Assembly: GCF_004364555.1 (NCBI RefSeq)
Contig: NZ_SOAM01000003.1
Location: 558,001-622,000, forward strand
From: Amnibacterium kyonggiense
GTDB taxonomy: Bacteria; Actinomycetota; Actinomycetes; Actinomycetales; Microbacteriaceae
DNA length: 64,000 nt
Direction of reading: 5' to 3'
Of the stretch, positions 29,040 to 40,448 are shown piece by piece; the first letter of the stretch is position 1; each line of letters opens with the position of its first letter. A model generated the notes under the pieces. That model saw nothing but the letters and a program-made list of their open reading frames with translations, was not told the origin of the DNA and made no database searches. The position numbers were made by a program, and so were the translations under genes.

Positions 29040-29046
29040 GGCGGCG

Positions 29047-29052
29047 AACCTA
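29047..29052 (-). promoter_or_regulatory. -10-like box (TAGGTT) of mtlD
   Basis: TAGGTT on the minus strand ends 7 nt before the mtlD ATG, with no Shine-Dalgarno in the gap. Confidence 0.5.
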
Positions 29053-29074
29053 GCGCGCGGGGACGCGGCGCGCC

Positions 29075-29422
29075 TCAGAGGGCGCCGATCACCGACAGGA
29101 AGAACGCGAGCTGGCTGAGCGACAGCGCCTGCGAGGCGCAGAGCGCGAGGACCAGGACGAGCGCGAAGCCGAGGAGGCTCCGCCGCACTCCCAGCACGAC
29201 GCCGGCGGCCCAGGCGACGACCGGGATCGCGATGCCGATGAGGAGCACGACCCAGGCCGTCGCCGTGAGCTGCTGACCCATGACGCGGGCGAAGCCGAGC
29301 CAGACCACGAGGTTGGACACCGCGCCGTAGACCTGCCAGAGGAAGGCGAGGAGGAAGAGGAGCGCGATCGCGATCCGCGCGCCGAGGCGCCGCGGCGGCC
29401 CGAGCGTGACCGCGGCGCTCAC
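29075..29422 (-). CDS. Small multi-pass membrane protein B
   Basis: 115 residues, no recognised family. Three hydrophobic stretches: [40 protein letters not shown] and [17 protein letters not shown]. The GTG start at 29422 overlaps the stop of the upstream gene (GTGA), so the two are translated together and may form one complex. The longer frame from 29446 reads back into that gene and was not used. Confidence 0.7.
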   Translation of the reverse strand: MSAAVTLGPPRRLGARIAIALLFLLAFLWQVYGAVSNLVVWLGFARVMGQQLTATAWVVLLIGIAIPVVAWAAGVVLGVRRSLLGFALVLVLALCASQALSLSQLAFFLSVIGAL

Positions 29423-29841
29423 GCGGCCACCAGGATCGCGGGCCACGGCACGAGCAGAAGGGCGCCGAGCGCCAGGAGCGCGAGCCGGCGGGAGGGGACG
29501 CGCACCCGCCAGAGGACGAGGACGAACCAGACCACCGGCGCGAGGACGGCGAGCACCCGGCCCGCGACGTTCAGCACGAACGCGATCAGCTCGACCGGTG
29601 TCCCGCCGCCCGTGCTCACCGACGCCGCGATCTGGAGGTCGAAGGCACTGCGGATCCAGAACGCCGTCTCGAGCACCGCGACGCCGCCGAGCACGCCGAG
29701 GACGAGCAGGGAGAACCCGCCGCCGGACGCCCGGCCCGCACCCGCCGGGCGGTCGTCGATGAGAGGGGCGGGACGCTTCGGCGCGGCGAGCGCGTCGTCG
29801 CCGTCCCAGGAGAGGGCGTCCTCGTCGGTCGGATCGGTCAT
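29419..29841 (-). CDS. Small multi-pass membrane protein A
   Basis: 140 residues: an acidic N-terminus ([15 protein letters not shown]), then about four hydrophobic segments ([70 protein letters not shown]). No family recognised. The ATG 29841 follows GGAGGG, and longer frames upstream have no ribosome site. It overlaps membrane protein B as GTGA, and the MFS gene ends 41 nt upstream, so an MFS-A-B transcript is possible. Confidence 0.75.
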   Translation of the reverse strand: MTDPTDEDALSWDGDDALAAPKRPAPLIDDRPAGAGRASGGGFSLLVLGVLGGVAVLETAFWIRSAFDLQIAASVSTGGGTPVELIAFVLNVAGRVLAVLAPVVWFVLVLWRVRVPSRRLALLALGALLLVPWPAILVAA

Positions 29842-29882
29842 GTCCCTCCGATCCTGCCGCACCCGCCGGCCCGCGCCTGCCG

Positions 29883-31073
29883 TCAGGCCGGCGCGACCGC
29901 CGCGTCGCGCACCCGGATGCCGATCAGGTGGACGCCGAGCCCGGCGACGGAGGCGACCGCGCCGGCGATCGGCACCGCGACCGCCCCGGCGCCGAGCGCC
30001 GCCGCTCCGACCGCGGGCGCGAGCCCGATGCCGACATACATGGCCGTGGAGTACCACGACAGCACGATGCCGGCCGCGGCGGGGTCGATGCCGACGAGCC
30101 GGTGCTGGACGGGCACGACGATCGCGAACGCGGCGATCCCCCACAGCGCGAACACGGGGAGGTCGAGCAGGTAGGAGGCGTCGACGAGCGCGAGCAGGAC
30201 GAGGACGACGGTCTGGGCCGCGAACGCGCCGACCGCGACGACCGCGCTCCCCCGCCGGTCGGTCAGCCGCCCCGCGAGGGTCGTGCCGACGACGCCCGCG
30301 GCGCCGTAGACGAGCAGGAGGACCGCGAGGCGGACCCCGTCGCCGCCGGTCGCGGCGCGCGTGACCTCCGCGCTGTAGATGTAGACGATGTTGAAGCTCG
30401 CGGTCGCGAGGACCATCGAGAGCAGGAGCAGGACGATCCGCGGATCGGCGAGCGGCGCGAAGCGCGCGGCCAGCGGGATGCGGGCCGGCTCCGGCAGCCC
30501 GCGGACGACGAGCGCGACGGCCGCGGCGAGCACCAGGGCGAGGACGGCGAGCGCCCCGAGCGAGAGCCGCCAGCCGCCGAAGGAGGCGAGCGCCGTCCCG
30601 AGCGGGGAGCCGACCGCGACGGCCAGCGTGAAGCCGAGGCCGGCGATCGCGAGCGCCCGTCCGCGGTGCGCCGTCGGCAGCACCGTCGGTGCGGCGGCGG
30701 TCGCAGCGGGGACGAGCGCCGCACCGCCCAGTCCGGCGACGATGCGGCCGATGAGGAACTGCGGGAAACCGGCCGCCGTGACGGCGAGCACCGTGCCGAG
30801 ACCGACGACGAGGACGCCGCCCGCGAGGACGACCACGCGCGGCGCCCGGACGAGCAGGATCGACGCCGCCGGTGACGCGACGGCCACGACGACGGCGTAG
30901 GCGCTGATGGTCGCGCCGATCGTCTCCGGCCGGACCCGGAGGTCCCGCGCGACCTCCGGCAGCAGGCCAGCGATGACGAACCCGTTCGTGCCGACGACGA
31001 ACAGGCAGGCCGCGAGGAGGCCGAGCTGGATGCGGAGGCGGCGCGGCATGTCGTATCGTTCGACCTCGGTCAT
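29883..31073 (-). CDS. MFS transporter (drug/sugar efflux type)
   Basis: 396 residues, 12 predicted helices. The loop motif RGRALAIAGLGFTLAVAVG and the later GRLTDRRGS are MFS landmarks; the first helix has GTNGFVIAGLLPEVARDL, as in the DHA1 (AraJ/Cmr-like) group. Divergent from the ArsR-family gene across 28 nt, the usual layout of a pump with its repressor. The ATG 31073 start has no strong ribosome site; ATG 31049 is possible. Substrate unknown. Confidence 0.9.
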   Translation of the reverse strand: MTEVERYDMPRRLRIQLGLLAACLFVVGTNGFVIAGLLPEVARDLRVRPETIGATISAYAVVVAVASPAASILLVRAPRVVVLAGGVLVVGLGTVLAVTAAGFPQFLIGRIVAGLGGAALVPAATAAAPTVLPTAHRGRALAIAGLGFTLAVAVGSPLGTALASFGGWRLSLGALAVLALVLAAAVALVVRGLPEPARIPLAARFAPLADPRIVLLLLSMVLATASFNIVYIYSAEVTRAATGGDGVRLAVLLLVYGAAGVVGTTLAGRLTDRRGSAVVAVGAFAAQTVVLVLLALVDASYLLDLPVFALWGIAAFAIVVPVQHRLVGIDPAAAGIVLSWYSTAMYVGIGLAPAVGAAALGAGAVAVPIAGAVASVAGLGVHLIGIRVRDAAVAPA

Positions 31074-31093
31074 ACGATCACCCTAGGAAATAG

Positions 31094-31109
31094 TTCGACA
31101 CATGTCAAA
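31094..31109 (+). promoter_or_regulatory. Candidate ArsR-family operator over the start codon
   Basis: The 16-bp near-palindrome TTCGACACATGTCAAA (two asymmetric pairs beside the centre) contains the ATG of the regulator gene and adjoins the MFS start. The placement suits repression of both divergent genes. Confidence 0.5.
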
Positions 31110-31431
31110 CAATAGTGCGGAGTACCCGACGCCCGATCTCGCGGACGTCGAGCTGGTCGACGTGCTCCGGGCGCTCGGCGACCCGATCCGGCTCCAGATG
31201 CTCCGCGTGCTCGCCGACGGCGTCCCGCACTCGAAGAGCATGCAGGAGTGGGGCTTCGACGTGCAGAAGTCGACGATGTCGCACCACTTCCGAACGATGC
31301 GGGAGGCGGGCCTCACCGAGACCATCGTCGACGGCCGGTCCCACGCGATCCGGCTGCGGCGCGAGGCGCTCGACGCCCGCTTCCCGGGGCTGATCGAATC
31401 GCTCCTCGCCTCCGCCGTCAGCGGTCGGTGA
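31102..31431 (+). CDS. ArsR-family winged-helix regulator
   Basis: 109 residues with an ArsR/HTH_20-type winged helix: VDVLRALGDPIRLQMLRVLADG, STMSHHFRTMREAGL as the recognition helix, and IVDGRSHAIRLRREAL as the wing. The metal-binding ELCVCDL motif of classical ArsR is absent, so it is not an obvious metal sensor. Likely controls the divergent MFS pump. Its 3' end overlaps the convergent split-barrel gene by 14 nt. Confidence 0.9.
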   Translation: MSNNSAEYPTPDLADVELVDVLRALGDPIRLQMLRVLADGVPHSKSMQEWGFDVQKSTMSHHFRTMREAGLTETIVDGRSHAIRLRREALDARFPGLIESLLASAVSGR

Positions 31432-31813
31432 TCCGGAGCACGACGTCCTGCGAGGGGGCGCCCCGCTGGATCAGGCGCTCGATCGCCCGGTAGGCGGTGA
31501 GCTGCCAGCCGTACTTGGCGCGATGCCCGGCGAGCAGCCGCTCGACCTCCTCGGCGTCGGCGACCACCTCGGCGTGCGCGTCGACGACTGGCGCACCCGC
31601 TCGCACGCGGCCGCGCATGTCGCACTCGCGCAGCTCGACGCGGGGGTCGTTCCGCAGCCGCTTCGCCTTGCCGGACGACCCGCCCGTGAGCACGACGAGC
31701 GCGTCGTCGTTCGGCGCGATCCACACGGCCGTCGAGACGGGGACGCCGGTGCGGCGGAAGGTCGTCAGCGAGACGTAGCGGCGGCGGCCGACGGCGGAGA
31801 GCTCCGGGGACAT
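31418..31813 (-). CDS. PPOX-class F420/FMN-dependent split-barrel oxidoreductase
   Basis: 131 residues, one split-barrel domain of the pyridoxamine-phosphate-oxidase-like superfamily: RYVSLTTFRRTGVPVSTAVW, GSSGKAKRLRNDPRVELREC and a C-terminal helical cap. The pattern AKRLRNDPRVEL is typical of F420-dependent actinobacterial members, though the cofactor is inferred. ATG 31813 sits 6 nt after TACCGT with no ribosome site. Tail-to-tail with the ArsR gene (14 nt overlap). Confidence 0.88.
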   Translation of the reverse strand: MSPELSAVGRRRYVSLTTFRRTGVPVSTAVWIAPNDDALVVLTGGSSGKAKRLRNDPRVELRECDMRGRVRAGAPVVDAHAEVVADAEEVERLLAGHRAKYGWQLTAYRAIERLIQRGAPSQDVVLRITDR

Positions 31814-31819
31814 CCGTTC

Positions 31820-31825
31820 ACGGTA
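31820..31825 (-). promoter_or_regulatory. -10-like box (TACCGT) of the split-barrel gene
   Basis: TACCGT on the minus strand ends 6 nt before the ATG at 31813. No Shine-Dalgarno. Likely leaderless. Confidence 0.45.
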
Positions 31826-31854
31826 CGCGCGGGTCCGTGCGGTCGACTGGGGGG

Positions 31855-32256
31855 ATGTCCGATCCGCGCGCGCTCCTCCGCCCCCTCCTCGCCGCCGGCT
31901 TCGCCGGGATGGGCGTGACGCACTTCGTCCCGACGCCCGCCCGCGGCATGGCCGCGATGATCCCGCCGTCGATCCGGCGGCGGAGCCCGCTGAGCGCCCG
32001 GGCTCTGGTCCGGCTCACCGGCGTGTGCGAGCTCGCAGGCGCTGCGGGCTTGCTGCTGCGGCCGACGCGGCCGATCGCGGCGGCCGCGCTCGTCGTGTTC
32101 CTCGCCGCCGTCTTCCCAGCGAACGCGGTCGCGGCCCGGGACCCCGCGCGGTTCGGCCCCGTCGCCGTCCCGCTGGTGCCCCGGGCCGCGGCCCAGGTCC
32201 TGCTCGCCGCGCTCGTCGCCGTGGCAGGGACGAGCGCGCCGCGGGTCAACCCGTGA
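31855..32256 (+). CDS. DoxX-like four-helix membrane protein
   Basis: 133 residues. N-terminal helix LLAAGFAGMGVTHFVP, a central LVRLTGVCELAGAAGLLL and two further helices give the DoxX/DUF4267-like arrangement; function unknown. The ATG at 31855 comes directly after GGGGGG, which is too close to be an ideal ribosome site; the upstream in-frame ATG at 31837 is possible. Its stop overlaps the first NlpC/P60 gene by 11 nt, tail to tail. Confidence 0.75.
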   Translation: MSDPRALLRPLLAAGFAGMGVTHFVPTPARGMAAMIPPSIRRRSPLSARALVRLTGVCELAGAAGLLLRPTRPIAAAALVVFLAAVFPANAVAARDPARFGPVAVPLVPRAAAQVLLAALVAVAGTSAPRVNP

Positions 32257-33307
32257 AGCGGGCGACCACCGGGGCGAGGCCGGCGGTGCGGACCGGTACC
32301 TCGCGCACGTCCCGACCCGGGTAGGGCGCCTCGATCATGTTGCCGCCGCCCGAGTAGAGGGCGACGTGGTAGAAGTCGCCGCTGCCGTAGAACAGCAGGT
32401 CGCCCGGCTTCGCGGCCGAGTAGGGCACGAGCAGGCCCTTGCTCTGCGCGAGCCGGTACTGCACGTTCACGCCGTGACCGCCGATCTGCCGACCGGTCGC
32501 CGCGAAGGCGGCCATCGTGAGCCCGGAGCAGTCGAACGAGCCGGGGCCGGCGGCGCCGAAGACGTACGGCTTGCCGATCTGCGCGCGGGCGAAGGCGATG
32601 ACGGTCTCCGCGACGGAGGCGTCGGAGGGCAGATCCTTGTAAGCGCTGGCGAAGGCCGCGCTCGTGCCCGGCGACCGCTTCTCCTCCGCCTTGGCGACGA
32701 GGAGCGTGGCGGCGGACGCGGCCTTCTTCGCCTGGTCGTACAGCTGCTTGGCGTCCTGCTCGTCCGCGGCCAGGCCGTCGGCGGCGAGCTTCGCCTGCGT
32801 GCGCAGGTCGTCGGCCTGGGCCCGGTCCTGCTTCGCCTGGTCGGCGATCTGCGTCGTGTCCGACGTCAGCTCGCTCATCCGGCTCAGGTGGTACAGCACG
32901 CTGCTCGCGCCGTCGCCGGACAGCAGCACCTGCGTGGTCTGCCCGACGGAGCCGCCGGTGCGCGCGAGCTGCGCCGCGGTGGCGGCCGCGCGCGCGGTGG
33001 AGCGCTGGGCGACGAGGGCCGCGTCCTCCGCGGCGCGGTCGAGCTTCACGGCGGTCGCCTTCGCGTCGGCCGCCTTGTGCTTGGCCTCGAGGTACGCCTC
33101 GTCCGCCTTCGCCGCCGTGCGGCCCGCGGCCTCGGCCTGGCTGCGCAGCGTGGTGATGCAGGAGGAGAGCGACTTGCCGGACAGCTTGCTGATGTCGGAG
33201 CAGGCGAGGTCGGCGGCGGATGCGGTGGTCAGACCCGAAGCGGCGATGACGCCGGCGACGGTGGCCGTGATGGCGAGTCCTGCGATGTTCCGGGCTCGGA
33301 AGTGCAC
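32246..33307 (-). CDS. NlpC/P60 peptidoglycan endopeptidase 1
   Basis: Secreted cell-wall hydrolase, 353 residues: signal peptide 1-31 (NIAGLAITATVAGVIAASGL then ASA), a long Ala-rich coiled coil about 45-225, and an NlpC/P60 domain with Cys260 (DCSG), His314 (FYHVALYSG) and a third polar residue near Glu326. The GTG start at 33307 lies behind AGGAGGAA. It pairs with a similar gene upstream on the same strand (33670-34797); the 362-nt gap separates their promoters. Coiled coils of this kind often regulate or anchor the catalytic domain at division sites. Confidence 0.93.
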   Translation of the reverse strand: MHFRARNIAGLAITATVAGVIAASGLTTASAADLACSDISKLSGKSLSSCITTLRSQAEAAGRTAAKADEAYLEAKHKAADAKATAVKLDRAAEDAALVAQRSTARAAATAAQLARTGGSVGQTTQVLLSGDGASSVLYHLSRMSELTSDTTQIADQAKQDRAQADDLRTQAKLAADGLAADEQDAKQLYDQAKKAASAATLLVAKAEEKRSPGTSAAFASAYKDLPSDASVAETVIAFARAQIGKPYVFGAAGPGSFDCSGLTMAAFAATGRQIGGHGVNVQYRLAQSKGLLVPYSAAKPGDLLFYGSGDFYHVALYSGGGNMIEAPYPGRDVREVPVRTAGLAPVVARFTG

Positions 33308-33502
33308 GGGGTGGTTCCTCCTGTTGCGCGCACCGCGATCACCGTGGGGTACGGCGCCAGCTCCCGTCACGGCGCACAGGAGCCGAGGGTCGGCGGGGTG
33401 CGGCGTGGGGCGACGGGGTGGTCGCGATGTCGTGGTCGGCAAGGTGGGGTGGCCGGCCGCGGGCGAACGTAGCAAGGAAGCCGAGGCACCGCACACCCTG
33501 GG

Positions 33503-33519
33503 CGTTATCGGAACGTGAC
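33503..33519 (-). promoter_or_regulatory. Direct repeat upstream of NlpC/P60 gene 1 (MtrA-box-like)
   Basis: GTCACG and ATAACG on the minus strand are separated by TTCCG, one helical turn apart, and lie about 30 nt above the candidate -10. The layout recalls MtrA sites at cell-wall hydrolase genes of actinobacteria. Identity is inferred. Confidence 0.35.
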
Positions 33520-33625
33520 ATCCACGCGGCGTGTCGGTCCTCCGAAGTCGCCGCCCGATGCGGTAATGCCCTGGAAAACCCCGGTCACAGGCGGGATTCA
33601 GCGGCCCTGCTCGCCGGCGTCAGAA

Positions 33626-33641
33626 GGTTCGCGGGCGAACC
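33626..33641. terminator. Short stem-loop after NlpC/P60 gene 2
   Basis: GGTTCG and CGAACC form a 6-bp stem around a CGGG loop, 28 nt past the stop of hydrolase 2 on the minus strand. Confidence 0.5.
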
Positions 33642-33669
33642 AGACCGCTTCCGCGGACTGGAAGACGCG

Positions 33670-34797
33670 TCAACCGAAGTGGGCGGCCTGTGCGACGAGG
33701 TCGCCGGTGCGGACGGGCGCCGCGCGGACCGTCGCGCCCGGGTACGGCGCTTCGAGCATGAGGCCGTTTCCCGCGTAGATCGTGACGTGGTACATGTCGC
33801 CCCCGCCGTCCGTGTAGAACAGCAGGTCGCCCGGTTTCGCATCCGCGAGCGGCACGAGGTCGTGCCGCGCCTTCGCGGTCACGTACTGGTTCGTCGCCGA
33901 GTGCGTGCCGATCGCGACACCGGCAGAGGCGTAGGCGGCGAGCGTCAGCCCCGAGCAGTCGTAGGCGTCCGGCCCGGCGGCGGCGAACACGTAGGGCTTG
34001 CCGATCTGGGCGGTCGCGTACCGCACGACCTTCGCGCCGACGGAGGCACCCTTCGGCCCCGCTCCGGCGGAGGGCAGGCACGCGGCGACCGGGGCGGAGC
34101 CCACGGAGGCGCAGACCGCCGGGTCGTCGCCGCTCTGCGCCAGCAGGCCCGCCTGCTCGGCGAGGGCGGCGTCGACGGCCGTCTTCGCGGTCGCCGCCTC
34201 CTTCTTCGCCGCAGTCCAGGCGGTCGCGGCCGCGTCCGCAGCAGCGCTCGCGTCCGTGGCGGCGGCGTCGGCCACGCCGCGGAGCCGCTCCGCCTCGATC
34301 TGCTGGGCCTTCGCCTGGTCGAAGAGCAGCTGCGACTGGACGGAGAGCTGGCTGCTCGTGGAGAGGCCGCCGAGGATGCCCTCGGCGGATCGCCCGTTGA
34401 GCATGAGGTCGAGCGGCAGCGTCCCGAAGTTCGTGCGCGCGAGCTGCGCGGCGACGGCGGACGCCCGGGCCCGGGTCTCCGCGGCGTGGGCGGCCGCATC
34501 GTCGGCGGCCTGCGTGGCGGCGGTCAGCTCCTGCGCGGCGGCGTCCGATGCGGCCTTCGCGGCGTTCGCCTTCTCGCCCGCCTGCTCGGCGACCTTCCCC
34601 TTCTCCTCCGCGGTGCGCTGCAGCGCGACGATGCGGGCGGCGAGCTCCCGCGCGGACGCACCGGACGTGTCGGTCGAGACGGTGCTCGAGGGGGCGGGGG
34701 TCGGCTGGTCGGCGAGCGCGGCGAGGGGGGACGACGCGATGAGCGCGCCCGCCATGAGCACCGCGGCGAGCCCGCCTGCGCGCTTGCGTCCTGCCAT
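33670..34797 (-). CDS. NlpC/P60 peptidoglycan endopeptidase 2
   Basis: 375-residue paralogue of the gene at 32246. Signal peptide 1-29 (AAVLMAGALIASSPLAALA), an Ala-rich coiled coil about 45-215 (KAASDAAAQELTAATQAADD), a linker with two cysteines (DDPAVCASVGSAPVAACLP) that could form a disulfide, and a catalytic domain with Cys281 (YDCSGLTLAAY), His337 (MYHVTIYAGN) and Glu349. The ATG at 34797 follows GGGAGAG. Secreted, probably D-Glu-meso/other peptide hydrolysis in wall peptides. Confidence 0.93.
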   Translation of the reverse strand: MAGRKRAGGLAAVLMAGALIASSPLAALADQPTPAPSSTVSTDTSGASARELAARIVALQRTAEEKGKVAEQAGEKANAAKAASDAAAQELTAATQAADDAAAHAAETRARASAVAAQLARTNFGTLPLDLMLNGRSAEGILGGLSTSSQLSVQSQLLFDQAKAQQIEAERLRGVADAAATDASAAADAAATAWTAAKKEAATAKTAVDAALAEQAGLLAQSGDDPAVCASVGSAPVAACLPSAGAGPKGASVGAKVVRYATAQIGKPYVFAAAGPDAYDCSGLTLAAYASAGVAIGTHSATNQYVTAKARHDLVPLADAKPGDLLFYTDGGGDMYHVTIYAGNGLMLEAPYPGATVRAAPVRTGDLVAQAAHFG

Positions 34798-35001
34798 CGC
34801 CGGCTCTCCCGCGGGCACGGCCGAGTGGAGGTCCTCCACTCGGGCGTTTCGGGGCGCCCGCGCGTCGTCACTGGTCGACGGTCGGGTGGCCGCCGATGGC
34901 GCGACTGTAGCGACCGGACCTGGAAACGGCGACACTCCGGCGTCGATCCCGCGGAATCGTGCCCCGATCGGCTACCGGCGCGTACCCCGATCGAGACGAA
35001 G

Positions 35002-35058
35002 GAGGCGCACCCTCCGTTCTGCAGGACTCGGAGTCCTGCGGAACGGAGGGTGCGCCTC
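35002..35058. terminator. 27-bp stem-loop after ilvC
   Basis: Arms 35002-35028 and 35032-35058 pair over all 27 positions (one G-U) with a CGG loop. It ends the ilvDBNC operon on the minus strand and lies 204 nt above the NlpC/P60 2 start. No T-run. Confidence 0.85.
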
Positions 35059-35072
35059 GGGTCGCTCAGGGG

Positions 35073-38565
<3,493 letters not shown>

Positions 38566-38602
38566 GGGGCTTTCCCTTGGATGACGGGTGCGGGTCCGGG
38601 CG

Positions 38603-40318
38603 TCAGCCGGTGACGGCGCCGACGGCCGCGGACTGCACGAGCTTGGAGTACTTCGCGAGCACGCCGCGGGTGTACCGGGGCGGCAGAGGGGCCCAGCCGT
38701 TTCGACGGGCTTCGAGCTCTGCCGGATCGACGAGGAGATCGAGCGTGCGGGAGGCGATGTCCACCCGTATCGGGTCACCGTCTCGGAGGAAGGCGATCGG
38801 ACCTGCGTCCACCGCTTCCGGTGCGATGTGGCCGATGCACAGGCCGGTTGTGCCGCCCGAGAATCTGCCGTCGGTCAGCAAGAGTACATCCTTGCCGAGG
38901 CCGGCCCCCTTGATGGCGGCGGTGATGGCGAGCATCTCGCGCATCCCCGGACCGCCCTTCGGGCCCTCGTACCGGATGACGACCACGTCGCCGGCGTGGA
39001 TCTCGCCGTTCGTGAGGGCGTCCATCGCGCCCCGCTCGCGCTCGAACACACGGGCGGGGCCCTCGAACACCGCGGCGTCGAAGCCGGCCGTCTTCACGAC
39101 GGCGCCCTCCGGCGCGAGCGAGCCCTTGAGGATCGTGAGGCCGCCGCTCGCGTGGATCGGGTCGTCGAGCTTCCGGAGCACCGTGCCGTCGAGCAGCGCG
39201 ATGTCCATCTCCGCGAGGTTCTCGGCGACCGTCTTGCCGGTGACCGTGAGGCAGTCGCCGTTCAGCAGCCCCGCCTCGAGCAGCGCCTTCATGACGACCG
39301 GCACGCCGCCGACCCGGTCGACGTCGTTCATGACGAACCGGCCGAAGGGCTTCAGGTCACCGATGTGCGGCACCTTCGCGCCGATGCGGTTGAAGTCGTC
39401 GATCGTGAGGTCGACGTCCGCCTCGTGAGCGATCGCGAGCAGATGCAGGACCGCGTTCGTGGAGCCGCCGAACGCCATGACGATCGCGATCGCATTCTCG
39501 AACGCGGGCTTCGTCATGATGTCGCGGGTCGTGATCCCGCGACGCAGCAGATTGACGACGGCCTCGCCGGAGCGGTGCGCGAAGTAGTCGCGGCGCCGGT
39601 CCGCGCTGGGCGGGGCGGCCGAGCCGGGCAGCGCCATGCCGAGCGCCTCCGCGACCGACGCCATCGTGTTCGCGGTGTACATGCCGCCGCACGAGCCCTC
39701 GCCCGGCGCGAACGCGCACTCGATGCGCTTCGCGTCCTCGAGGCTCATCCGGCCGGCCTTCACCGCGCCGACCGCCTCGAAGGAGTCGATGATCGTGATG
39801 TCCTTCTCCGTGCCGTCGGAGAGCTTCACCCAGCCCGGCGCGATCGAGCCCGAGTAGACGAAGACCGACGCGAGGTCGAGGCGCGCGGCCGCCATGAGCA
39901 TGCCGGGCAGCGACTTGTCGCAGCCGGCGAGCAGCACGGAGCCGTCGAGGCGCTCCGCCTGCATGACGGTCTCGACGCTGTCGGCGATGACCTCGCGGCT
40001 CACGAGGGAGAAGTGCATGCCCTCGTGGCCCATGGAGATACCGTCGGAGACGCTGACCGTGCCGAACTGCAGCGGGTAGCCGCCGCCGGAGTGGACGCCC
40101 TCCTTCGCCGCCTGCGCGAGCCGGTCGAGGCTCAGGTTGCAGGGGGTGATCTCGTTCCAGGAGGACGCGATGCCGATCTGCGGCTTGTCCCAGTCCGCGT
40201 CGCCCATCCCGACCGCGCGGAGCATGCCCCGGGAGGTCGTCGCCTCGATGCCGTCCGTGACGACGCGCGAGCGCGGCTTCACGTCGACGGCGGCGTCGGA
40301 CCCGGGCGTTTCAGACAT
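38603..40318 (-). CDS. ilvD: Dihydroxyacid dehydratase
   Basis: Iron-sulfur enzyme making the 2-keto acids of valine and isoleucine. 571 residues. Cluster-ligand regions: [13 protein letters not shown] near residue 58, [13 protein letters not shown] and [12 protein letters not shown]. First gene of the ilvDBNC operon. ATG 40318 has no Shine-Dalgarno and sits 6 nt after TAAACT, so the transcript is probably leaderless. A 12-13-bp palindrome ends 2 nt upstream of that box. Confidence 0.97.
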   Translation of the reverse strand: MSETPGSDAAVDVKPRSRVVTDGIEATTSRGMLRAVGMGDADWDKPQIGIASSWNEITPCNLSLDRLAQAAKEGVHSGGGYPLQFGTVSVSDGISMGHEGMHFSLVSREVIADSVETVMQAERLDGSVLLAGCDKSLPGMLMAAARLDLASVFVYSGSIAPGWVKLSDGTEKDITIIDSFEAVGAVKAGRMSLEDAKRIECAFAPGEGSCGGMYTANTMASVAEALGMALPGSAAPPSADRRRDYFAHRSGEAVVNLLRRGITTRDIMTKPAFENAIAIVMAFGGSTNAVLHLLAIAHEADVDLTIDDFNRIGAKVPHIGDLKPFGRFVMNDVDRVGGVPVVMKALLEAGLLNGDCLTVTGKTVAENLAEMDIALLDGTVLRKLDDPIHASGGLTILKGSLAPEGAVVKTAGFDAAVFEGPARVFERERGAMDALTNGEIHAGDVVVIRYEGPKGGPGMREMLAITAAIKGAGLGKDVLLLTDGRFSGGTTGLCIGHIAPEAVDAGPIAFLRDGDPIRVDIASRTLDLLVDPAELEARRNGWAPLPPRYTRGVLAKYSKLVQSAAVGAVTG

Positions 40319-40324
40319 GTACGG

Positions 40325-40330
40325 AGTTTA
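40325..40330 (-). promoter_or_regulatory. -10-like box (TAAACT) of the ilv operon
   Basis: TAAACT on the minus strand ends 6 nt before the ilvD ATG. No ribosome site. The palindrome 40333-40360 covers the spacer/-35 zone. Confidence 0.55.
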
Positions 40331-40332
40331 TG

Positions 40333-40393
40333 GCCCGGGATCCGCAGGCGGATCCCGGGCGGTGCTGCGCCCGAGGCCCTGAACGGGCCTCGG
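40333..40393. terminator. Two adjacent stem-loops between the cyclase-family gene and ilvD
   Basis: GCCCGGGATCCGC (40333-40345) pairs with 40348-40360, and CCGAGGCCC (40371-40379) pairs with GGGCCTCGG (40385-40393). They lie past the minus-strand cyclase stop at 40449 and upstream of ilvD; the first could also be an operator of the ilv promoter. Confidence 0.65.
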
Positions 40394-40448
40394 TCTGCAG
40401 CGGCGGTTGCAGGGAAGCGGCGCGGCTCCGGGCCTCGCGCGGTGCCGG

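Larger units (their letters stand above)
33308..33669. other. Long intergenic region between the two NlpC/P60 genes
   Basis: No gene is visible in these 362 nt. Read on the minus strand it holds a short terminator-like hairpin (33626-33641), the direct repeat GTCACG-TTCCG-ATAACG (33503-33519) and an extended -10-like TGCTACGTT (33466-33474) that would give a leader of about 150 nt to hydrolase 1. I saw no complete riboswitch. Confidence 0.6.

Noticed and set aside
33540-33610. Possible c-di-AMP (ydaO) riboswitch before an NlpC/P60 gene, suggested by GCTGAATCC on the minus strand
   Set aside because: The other conserved blocks (GGGGTGAA, the final CCCGTCAGCTAACC) are missing, and the motif lies above the likely promoter.
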